Source: Flavipsychrobacter sp. (GTDB lineage Bacteria; Bacteroidota; Bacteroidia; Chitinophagales; Chitinophagaceae). Taken from it: 64,000 bases of DNA. The notes below the pieces were generated by a model. It was given only the letters and a program-made list of their open reading frames with translations. It did not search any database and was not told where the DNA came from. The position numbers and the translations under genes were made by a program. The stretch is from NCBI GenBank assembly GCA_021155965.1, contig JAJNBJ010000019.1:1-64000 (forward strand), in the 5' to 3' direction. Of this stretch, positions 55,596-62,607 are shown in pieces. Position 1 is the stretch's first letter, and each line of letters starts with the position of its first letter.

Positions 55596-56435
55596 ATGGC
55601 AGAAGTAAAAGCGGCGGCCGCATCAAAGGGAAACGTTGCCGGGAAACCAAAGAACTCAAGTAACTTTTTAATGAATTTTATAGTAGTGGTTGCCTGCATT
55701 GCGGCGGGTATACTTATCTACACATTCATCCTCGGCGACGCATCGCACTTTTCTGATGCCGAAAAACATCACCCAAAAACCGGGGACATATTAGGCCTCA
55801 TGTATTCCGGTGGTTTCGTGGTTCCTATCCTTATGGCTACACTGCTCACGCTGCTTTGCTTCATCGTAGAGCGCGCGCTCACCATCTTTAAAGCAAAAGG
55901 CAAAATGGATGCAGGCGAATTCGTTCGTAAAGTGCAGTACCACCTTGCTAACAAGAACATAGACGCTGCTATCGCTGAGTGCGACAAGCAGGCAGGTTCT
56001 GTAGGTAATGTTATGCGCTCGGGCCTTGTAAAATACCGCGAGATGACACACAACACCGACCTGGATACCGACCAGAAAGTGCTGAGCATCCAGAAAGAAA
56101 TTGAAGAAGCTACTGCGCTGGAGCTGCCTATGCTGGAGAAGAACCTGGTGTTCCTCTCAACCATCTCCTCTTGCGCTACGCTGCTGGGTCTTTTCGGTAC
56201 GGTATTGGGTATGATCCGTTCATTCGCGGCTATGTCCAGCGCTGGCGCACCCGATGCTGCCGCACTTGCTGCAGGTATCTCTGAGGCCCTTATCAATACC
56301 GCCCTCGGTATCGGTACATCATTCTTCGCTATTGTGGCTTATAACTTCTATACTACTATTATAGATGGTATCACTTATGGCATAGACGAAAGCGGCTTTA
56401 CCCTCACACAAAGCTTTGCTTCTACATACAGGTAA
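55596..56435 (+). CDS. exbB: MotA/TolQ/ExbB proton channel protein
   Basis: A start at 55596 gives 279 residues. Three membrane helices: FLMNFIVVVACIAAGILIYT, SGGFVVPILMATLLTLLCFI, and FLSTISSCATLLGLFGTVLG followed by INTALGIGTSFFAIVAYNF. The ALELPMLEKNLVFLSTISSC and GTVLGMIRSFAAM blocks are the ExbB/TolQ signature. With ExbD and TonB it uses the proton gradient to energise outer-membrane receptors. Starting further upstream would add a non-ExbB segment. Confidence 0.93.
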   Translation: MAEVKAAAASKGNVAGKPKNSSNFLMNFIVVVACIAAGILIYTFILGDASHFSDAEKHHPKTGDILGLMYSGGFVVPILMATLLTLLCFIVERALTIFKAKGKMDAGEFVRKVQYHLANKNIDAAIAECDKQAGSVGNVMRSGLVKYREMTHNTDLDTDQKVLSIQKEIEEATALELPMLEKNLVFLSTISSCATLLGLFGTVLGMIRSFAAMSSAGAPDAAALAAGISEALINTALGIGTSFFAIVAYNFYTTIIDGITYGIDESGFTLTQSFASTYR

Positions 56436-56544
56436 TAACTATATTTCATGCAGGCAACAATATTATCTGCATGAAATAAAAATATAAGCTGATTTGTGGA
56501 ATTCGCAAAAAAGTGGATCTTATTAATTAAAGCAGAAATTTAAA

Positions 56545-57195
56545 ATGCCTAAAGCGAAATTACCAAGGAAAAGTACACACATCGACATGACTGCGATGTG
56601 TGACGTGGCTTTTCTGCTGCTGACATTCTTTATGTTGGCAACCAAGTTCAAGCCTGATGAGCCGGTTGTGGTAAAAACCCCGTCTTCTATATCAGAAATA
56701 ATATTGCCTGATGTTGATATTATGCTGTTAACTGTAGATCCGAAAGGACGTATATTTTTCTCTATAGATAACAAACTGAAAAGGAAGGAGTTGATAGACG
56801 AGGTGAATACAAACCGTAACCTGGGCCTTACAGACCAGGAAAAAACGGCATTTGCCCTCGGTTCGTCTATCGGCGTGCCGTTCGGACAGCTTAAGCAGTA
56901 CCTGGCCGCTGCACCTGATGAGCAAAAGGCATTTGATGCTTCAGCCCCGGGTGTACCTGTTGATACTTCGGTATTATCAGTAAACAACGAACTGGCAGAG
57001 TGGGTAAAGAGTGCAAGGTTGCAAAACCCCAAGCTCCGTATCTGTATAAAAGCAGACGGCGATGCCTCTTACCCCAATGTGCAGAAAATAATCAAAACAC
57101 TGGAAGGTTATAAGATATTCAAGTTCAACCTGATAACCAACCTCAAAGCAGTGCCGGAAGGAACTGCGGCCTATGCTGAAAAGCATAAGGCATAA
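56545..57195 (+). CDS. exbD: ExbD/TolR family biopolymer transport protein (first copy)
   Basis: 216 residues, one N-terminal membrane helix (THIDMTAMCDVAFLLLTFFM) with the conserved Asp of the proton path in MCDVAFLLLTFF, then a periplasmic domain with IMLLTVDPKGRIFFSIDNKL and CIKADGDASYPNVQKIIKTL. It partners ExbB and TonB. The domain is longer than typical ExbD by an insert around 90-130. Confidence 0.92.
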   Translation: MPKAKLPRKSTHIDMTAMCDVAFLLLTFFMLATKFKPDEPVVVKTPSSISEIILPDVDIMLLTVDPKGRIFFSIDNKLKRKELIDEVNTNRNLGLTDQEKTAFALGSSIGVPFGQLKQYLAAAPDEQKAFDASAPGVPVDTSVLSVNNELAEWVKSARLQNPKLRICIKADGDASYPNVQKIIKTLEGYKIFKFNLITNLKAVPEGTAAYAEKHKA

Positions 57196-57246
57196 ACAAA
57201 TTAAAGTAACTGGTGGGGAGGCCCACATAAAACAAAATATTGCGCC

Positions 57247-57837
57247 ATGGCAGAAATGGATACCTCGAGTAGCGGGGGGCATAAAAAGGGCCCCGGGGTC
57301 AAAAAAGGTAAAAAATTAAGTACGCGTATCGATCTTACTCCAATGGTGGACCTTGGGTTCCTGTTGATCACCTTCTTCATGTTCACCACCACGCTGGCTA
57401 AGCCAAAGACGATGGAGATAAACATGCCCTACAAAGATGAGAAGCTGAAGGAGGAAGAGAAGAACAAAATAAAAAACAGTGTTGCGCTCACCGTGCTGCT
57501 GAGCAAAAACCACCGCATCTACTATTATGAAGGCATAGGTGATGATCCGAACAAGGCACCCGATCTGCAGATCACTTACTTTACACCTGCAAAAGGCATA
57601 CGTGATGTGATCATCAAGAAAAAGAAGATGGTGGACGATATGAAGCGTTTAGGCCAGCTGACCGCCAAGGACGAAACAACGGTGCTTATTAAACCAGATA
57701 CCACCAGCACCTACAGCGACCTGGTGAATATACTGGATGAAATGAACATCAACGACATAAGGGTTTACGCCATCATTGATATTTCTGATATAGAGCAGGG
57801 CTTTATAAAAGAGACCGAAGCAGCAAGCGGTCAATAA
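57247..57837 (+). CDS. exbD: ExbD/TolR family biopolymer transport protein (second copy)
   Basis: 196 residues. A Lys-rich start (GHKKGPGVKKGKKLSTRIDL), one helix with TPMVDLGFLLITFFMFTTTL (conserved Asp), and a periplasmic domain ending TYSDLVNILDEMNINDIRVY. It lies 51 bp after the first exbD. Two ExbD paralogs in one operon are usual in Bacteroidota and probably form a hetero-dimer. Confidence 0.92.
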   Translation: MAEMDTSSSGGHKKGPGVKKGKKLSTRIDLTPMVDLGFLLITFFMFTTTLAKPKTMEINMPYKDEKLKEEEKNKIKNSVALTVLLSKNHRIYYYEGIGDDPNKAPDLQITYFTPAKGIRDVIIKKKKMVDDMKRLGQLTAKDETTVLIKPDTTSTYSDLVNILDEMNINDIRVYAIIDISDIEQGFIKETEAASGQ

Positions 57838-57878
57838 TTAATAATAAGGGCGGCAGTGCCCCCGCAATGAAATAGAAA

Positions 57879-58670
57879 ATGGATATTAATAAAATATTAA
57901 GCAGCGACTACTTAGACATTGTCTTTGAAGGCCGTAATAAAAAATACGGTGGCTATGAGTTGCGCAAAAACTACCCCAAGCGCGTAACAAGGTCGTTACT
58001 GCTGCTGGCGGGGGTGGCGTTGTTCACAACAGCGTATGCCATAATCAGCAAGAGTTTGAAGCAGGAAAAGAAACAAGTGGCTATGGTGAAACAGGTGACC
58101 CTGATGGACCCGCCACCTATCGACCCCAAAAAACCACCACCACCGCCACCACCACCGCCACCACCACCGGTGAAACCAACAGTGAAATTTACACCACCGG
58201 TAATTAAGAAGGACGAAGAAGTAAAAGAAGAGGAAGTGCCGCCACCACAGAAAGAAATAGTGGCTGCAGGCAAGGAGACAGTGAAAGGCGACCCTGAAGG
58301 AATTGACCCCGGTATAGTGGAGCCTGATAAAGGTACAGGTGTTGTGGAAGCACCACCGCCACCCACCATCTTCACTTATGTGGAGCAAATGCCGGCTACT
58401 GAATATGACATTAACCAGTACCTGCAGAAGAACCTGCGCTACCCCGATGCCGCACGCGAAAGCAACATAAGCGGGCGCGTGATAGTTAAGTTTGTGGTGA
58501 ACCCTGATGGCACTGTAAGCGATGTTACTGTGCAGCGCGGCATTGGCGGCGGCTGCGATGAGGAAGCAAAGCGCGTAGTGGCAGCCATGCCTAAATGGAA
58601 ACCCGGCAAACAGAATGGTAAAGCGGTACCGGTGTACTTTACCCTGCCCATCGTGTTCAAATTAGAGTAA
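57879..58670 (+). CDS. tonB: TonB family energy transducer
   Basis: 263 residues. N-terminal DIVFEGRNKKYGGYELRKNY precedes one membrane helix (LLLLAGVALFTTAYAIIS), a long Pro/Lys-rich periplasmic arm with uninterrupted Pro runs and acidic EEEVPPP parts, then a TonB C-terminal domain: NQYLQKNLRYPDAARESNIS, GRVIVKFVVNPDGTVSDVTV, and MPKWKPGKQNGKAVPVYFTL. The last gene of the exbB-exbD-exbD-tonB operon, followed by a terminator. Confidence 0.94.
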   Translation: MDINKILSSDYLDIVFEGRNKKYGGYELRKNYPKRVTRSLLLLAGVALFTTAYAIISKSLKQEKKQVAMVKQVTLMDPPPIDPKKPPPPPPPPPPPPVKPTVKFTPPVIKKDEEVKEEEVPPPQKEIVAAGKETVKGDPEGIDPGIVEPDKGTGVVEAPPPPTIFTYVEQMPATEYDINQYLQKNLRYPDAARESNISGRVIVKFVVNPDGTVSDVTVQRGIGGGCDEEAKRVVAAMPKWKPGKQNGKAVPVYFTLPIVFKLE

Positions 58671-58690
58671 TACTGCGATATTTTTTTGCG

Positions 58691-58722
58691 AACGGCTGGC
58701 CTGAGGGACAGCCGTTTTTTAT
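58691..58722 (+). terminator. Terminator of the exb-tonB operon
   Basis: Stem AACGGCTG / CAGCCGTT (58691-58698 and 58709-58716) followed by TTTTATT. Confidence 0.8.
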
Positions 58723-58764
58723 TGGATTGCTTTGGAGAGAAATCGTAAAATGATTAAATTGTAG

Positions 58765-58772
58765 TAAATTTG
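58765..58772 (+). promoter_or_regulatory. -7 promoter box (TAAATTTG) of the antitoxin-toxin pair
   Basis: An exact TAnnTTTG match, 4 bp before the GTG start at 58777, so a leaderless transcript is likely. The -33 is not clear. Confidence 0.4.
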
Positions 58773-58776
58773 TAAT

Positions 58777-58995
58777 GTGGAGACTGTAATCGTTCAGATA
58801 ACTAATAATAAAGCCCTGAAATTATTAAAGGAGCTTGAGGATTTGCATCTTATCAAGATGTTGAAGCGGGACGTGCCTGCAAAAGAAAAGTTATCTGACA
58901 AATTCGGGGGTAAGCTGAATTTATCAGATGAGGAATACAAGAATTTCCAGGAGCACATTTCCCGAAGCCGCAACGAATGGGACAGCAATTCTTAA
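58777..58995 (+). CDS. Small antitoxin-like protein
   Basis: 72 residues, starting GTG. VIVQITNNKALKLLKELEDL has the layout of a short DNA-binding N-terminus, followed by a charged C-terminal tail (NLSDEEYKNFQEHISRSRNE). It overlaps the following PIN gene by 19 bp, which is typical of VapB-VapC pairs. The antitoxin family is not certain. Confidence 0.75.
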   Translation: METVIVQITNNKALKLLKELEDLHLIKMLKRDVPAKEKLSDKFGGKLNLSDEEYKNFQEHISRSRNEWDSNS

Positions 58996-59366
58996 TTGAT
59001 TCAAATATTGTTATTGACTACCTGGATGGAAAATTACCACTGACAGGAATGTCTTTCATGAATGATGTAATCAATGCGATCCCCAATATTTCAATAATTA
59101 CCAAAATAGAGGTGCTTGGATACAAGCCACCGGAGCATACCTATACTTTATTGACTGAGTTCGCAAATGCTGCAATTGTCTTTGACTTGAACGAAGAAAT
59201 AGTAACCGCAACAATTGCGTTACGAAAGATCCGCAAGATCAAGACACCCGATGCAATCATCGCCGCTACTGCAATAGTGTTCAACCTGACTCTGTTAACA
59301 CGAAATGTTACCGATTTTCAGAACATTAAAGGATTGCTGGTACTGAACCCATATGAAGTTAAATAA
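58977..59366 (+). CDS. PIN-domain toxin, VapC-like
   Basis: 129 residues. Acidic residues of the PIN site are visible: Asp8 in LIDSNIVIDYLDG, Glu44 in ITKIEVLGY, Asp in IKTPDAIIAATAI and Asp in TRNVTDF. VapC-like toxins cleave tRNA or rRNA when not bound by antitoxin. The upstream overlapping gene is the presumed antitoxin. Confidence 0.88.
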   Translation: MGQQFLIDSNIVIDYLDGKLPLTGMSFMNDVINAIPNISIITKIEVLGYKPPEHTYTLLTEFANAAIVFDLNEEIVTATIALRKIRKIKTPDAIIAATAIVFNLTLLTRNVTDFQNIKGLLVLNPYEVK

Positions 59367-59369
59367 ATC

Positions 59370-60708
59370 TTACTCCTTCGCAAACCGCCCTGCATACATC
59401 CCATTCACCTTTACGAAGTAGATACCTGCCGACAGGTGGCGGACATTCAATTGCACTTCTTTCTCTTTTGGAGCAACCCACGGCGAGGCCACTACCTCAC
59501 CCAGCATATTAAGTACGGCTATGTTTTCTATTTGGCTTGTAGTGGTGATGGTTATTTCGTTGTGGGTGGGATTGGGGTAGATGATAATATTTGAACAACG
59601 TGATAGTAGTATTTGATCAAAAGATGCTCTAGCCATCGTTGTATAATAATTTGTAATCTTCCGCACTTGTGCTCCCCAATTGGAATAATAGATATTCCCA
59701 AACTGGTCAAGATAAATAAATTCTGGATGCATTTGCGTGCTGGTAGCCGGTGTACCTTCTAAGGCAGTAGCATGAGTGCTGGTGTCCCCCGCAATAGTGT
59801 ATATAATGCCCGTTTGCGTATTTACCAAGCGGAAAACGTTATTACCGTTGTCTCCAATCACCATATTGCCCAAGCTATCGAAAGCAAAACTTATTGGGTT
59901 ATTAACCTGTGCGACAGTGGCGGGGCCTCCATCTCCTGAATACCCATAAGAAGTTCCAACAACCGTAGATATTATACCGATTGTGCTTATTTTTCTTATC
60001 CTGCTCCCGCCGCGATCTGCAAAATAGAAATTACCATTTTTATCAAAACTCATTGTTGATGCGTAATTTATTCGCGCTGCCGTTGCGGCCCCACCATCTC
60101 CATGCCCTCCACCTCCAATTATACCAGTTCCCGCAAATGTTGTAATAATACCTGTGGCAATATCAATTTTTCGGATCTTCCATTGCTCCCCTATAAATAC
60201 ATTACCAAAGCTATCCAAATAAGCGTTATCAGGATTATGTAATTCTGCATTTGTTGCTGGACCATTATCTCCATTGAAACCAGAAATTCCGTTCCCAGCT
60301 ATTGTAGTAATTACACCGGTTGCTGCATCTACCCTCCGAATACGATTATTTCCCATATCAGCAAAGTAAACATTGCCTAAAAAGTCGGCAAACAAACCAT
60401 AAGGACTATTTAATTTAGCAAGCGTTGCTAATCCATCATCTCCAGAATAACCGCTTACGCCCGTACCAGCTATTGTTGTAATAATTCCGGCAGATGTAAC
60501 TTTTCTAATTCTGTGATCAAGTGTAGCAATATAAAGATTATGTGCTCCATCCAAATGCCCTCAGTATTTCCAAGTTGAGCAGCAGTTGCAGCCCCCCCCC
60601 ATCGCCAAGTGTAGTAGGAGTCAACCTACCGGCTACGGTATAAACTAACATCTGTGCGTTTGCTCCGAAGTGGAAAGTCCATAAAACCAGAAAAAGCACA
60701 ATACGCAT
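59370..60708 (-). pseudogene. NHL-repeat secreted protein with T9SS-type tail, interrupted by two frameshifts
   Basis: The long frame from 60554 gives 394 residues of NHL repeats (GLFADFLGNVYFADMGNNRI, RRVDAATGVITTIAGNG, repeated about five times) and ends in a sorting-like domain (IIIYPNPTHNEITITTTSQI, GIYFVKVNGMYAGRF). The true start is at 60708 with a signal peptide (MRIVLFLVLWTFHFGANAQ) and a first repeat with GDGG. Between them lie a run of nine G (60592-60600), giving the wrong frame, and a site near 60546-60556 where one GGAT unit of a tandem appears lost. Restoring both joins the signal peptide to the repeats. The protein would be a secreted propeller. Confidence 0.7.
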
Positions 60709-60801
60709 AGGGTAATAATTGTTGGATATTGCAATTTATTAAATAAAAATGGGTTTTTAACCTATTAATTGCAATGACATAGCGATAAATATGTGACGAA
60801 A

Positions 60802-60832
60802 TTTGGTTACTTGGCGGCTTTAACTAAATTTG
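60802..60832 (+). promoter_or_regulatory. Promoter of the DUF3276 gene
   Basis: TTTG at 60802-60805 and TAAATTTG at 60825-60832, with 19 bp between them, match the -33/-7 pattern. The GTG start follows 31 bp later. Confidence 0.55.
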
Positions 60833-60863
60833 TGAGATATTCATCACACTAAAACAAAGAATT

Positions 60864-61307
60864 GTGGCGTACGAAAACAAAAATTTTGGAGAAAACAGGG
60901 GCGAAAGCCGTAATGAGAGCTTGTATAGCAAACGTATAAAAGCAGGTAAAAGAAGGACTTACTTTTTTGATGTGCGTGCTACCCGTGGTAACGATTACTT
61001 CATAACCATTACAGAAAGCAAAAAACGTTTCGACGATAATGGTTACGACCGCCATAAGATGTTCCTGTACAAGGAAGATTTCAACAAATTCCTGGCCGGG
61101 CTTACAGAAACCATCAACTACGTGAAAACAGACCTGATGCCAGATTTTGATTTCGACGCTTTCAACCACGACCAGGAGAATGAAGAAGGCAATGCAGCAG
61201 TTGCTGCTGCTGTTGAGGCAGTAGAAGCGGCAGAAACCGTTTCTGTTCCTGAAGTATCTGCCGTTGTTGCCAATGAAGGCGATAATGTGGATGACTGGAA
61301 GATCTAA
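60864..61307 (+). CDS. DUF3276 (PUR-alpha-like) nucleic-acid-binding protein
   Basis: 147 residues with a GTG start. The PUR-like block reads SLYSKRIKAGKRRTYFFDVR, FITITESKKRFDDNG, HKMFLYKEDFNKFLAGLTET, followed by a low-complexity Ala/Glu/Val tail ending DDWKI. DUF3276 proteins in Bacteroidota bind single-stranded DNA/RNA. Monocistronic, with a terminator after it. Confidence 0.92.
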   Translation: MAYENKNFGENRGESRNESLYSKRIKAGKRRTYFFDVRATRGNDYFITITESKKRFDDNGYDRHKMFLYKEDFNKFLAGLTETINYVKTDLMPDFDFDAFNHDQENEEGNAAVAAAVEAVEAAETVSVPEVSAVVANEGDNVDDWKI

Positions 61308-61339
61308 GAGCAATACCAAAATCCAAATAACAAATTCCT

Positions 61340-61374
61340 AGCCTTTATGATCAGCATCATAAAGGCTTTTTTAT
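61340..61374. terminator. Bidirectional terminator
   Basis: Stem AGCCTTTATGAT / ATCATAAAGGCT (61340-61351 and 61356-61367), loop CAGC, then TTTTTTA. It lies between the convergent DUF3276 gene and glycosyltransferase gene. Confidence 0.85.
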
Positions 61375-61380
61375 GCTCTT

Positions 61381-62607
61381 TTACTGCCCGGTCTTTAATT
61401 TTCGGGCCAGTGCAATAATCCGCGACCGGAGTTTATCTGCTAAGGAAAGCGTTATCTCCGGCGTGGTTGCAGTTGTCACAGGCGCAATAGTACTAATGGC
61501 TTTCGCGTATCTTTCCAGGCACACCTCCATGCTGAATTCAGCCTCAGCCAGTTGCCGTGCAGAGTGGCGCCGTGTGGCAGCCGGAACCTCTGCAAGCCTG
61601 TTTATTTTAGCTACGGCTTCTTCAATATTGCCTGTTTCATACACACCCAGGCAATCTGGCGCCAGCGGGTGCAGCTCATAATCTTCTATACCGCTCACGC
61701 GTGTGCCCACCATGCCGCAACCGGCAGCAAAGGCTTCCATCATGGCTATGGGCGTGCCTTCAAAATCGGAGGTGAGCAGGAGGATATCCGTATTGGATAA
61801 GTGTTGCGCCACCTCTTTCTGGGATAACCAGCCATAAAAGGTTACATGCTGCTGCAGCCCTTCGGCCTTAATAGCTGCCTCGAGCGGCGCTTTTGCGTCG
61901 CCGTCGCCAATAACAGACAGGTGAAAACGAATACCATCCTTGGCAAGTGCTGCGCATATCTTCGCAAGGTCGGTGGCGCGTTTCTGGTAAATACTCACAC
62001 GGCCCACATAGGCCAGTTGCAGCATATCGCCATGGATAGCGGCACTCCCGCCAGCCGGTGGCAGGTTGATGCCGCAGGGGATGGTGAAGATATGCGAGGG
62101 ATTAAAGGCGGGTACCTTTTTTTGCACTGTATGATGCACTCTGTGGGATACACAGGCAAGCACTGCCACGCTGTGGTAATATTGTTCCGCAAGTTTATAA
62201 TAATGCGCTTCATCAGCGTGCATCACGCCGACTATGGGGTAGCCGCGGTGCAGCGCTGTGGCCGCCGCCCATACTGCAAGGTCGTCAGACAGGATGATGG
62301 GCGTGCCCGCGGGAAGCTGTACCAATAGTTGCTTATAAATATAGGCCCGGTACTGCGGTGTGCCGAATTCAAATTCGTAGCCCGCTTTTGCGGTGATGGT
62401 TTTTACCGCATTAGGTTCTTTGCCCAAGAGCTGCAACAGCGTTTCCCTGCCTTTGGCAGAGAAGAATTCCTTTACAGGCTCAACAGTAACAAAATAGACT
62501 TCCAACCCCTGTTTATCATACGCAATAGCAGCATCAGCCATCCAGCGGGTGACACCACCCCTGTGGTAGGGATGGCAGAAGAATGCTATTTTCTGTTTAC
62601 CCGCCAT
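61381..62607 (-). CDS. Glycosyltransferase family 4 protein
   Basis: 408 residues with a GT-B fold. The N-terminal domain opens KIAFFCHPYHRGGVTRWMAD. The C-terminal nucleotide-sugar domain has LAYVGRVSIYQKRATDLAKI, HVTFYGWLSQKEVAQHLSNT, DILLLTSDFEGTPIAMMEAF and AAGCGMVGTRVSGIED, with the E-x7-E type catalytic pair. Donor and acceptor are unknown. Its start overlaps the asparagine synthase stop by 11 bp, so they are co-transcribed. Confidence 0.93.
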   Translation of the reverse strand: MAGKQKIAFFCHPYHRGGVTRWMADAAIAYDKQGLEVYFVTVEPVKEFFSAKGRETLLQLLGKEPNAVKTITAKAGYEFEFGTPQYRAYIYKQLLVQLPAGTPIILSDDLAVWAAATALHRGYPIVGVMHADEAHYYKLAEQYYHSVAVLACVSHRVHHTVQKKVPAFNPSHIFTIPCGINLPPAGGSAAIHGDMLQLAYVGRVSIYQKRATDLAKICAALAKDGIRFHLSVIGDGDAKAPLEAAIKAEGLQQHVTFYGWLSQKEVAQHLSNTDILLLTSDFEGTPIAMMEAFAAGCGMVGTRVSGIEDYELHPLAPDCLGVYETGNIEEAVAKINRLAEVPAATRRHSARQLAEAEFSMEVCLERYAKAISTIAPVTTATTPEITLSLADKLRSRIIALARKLKTGQ

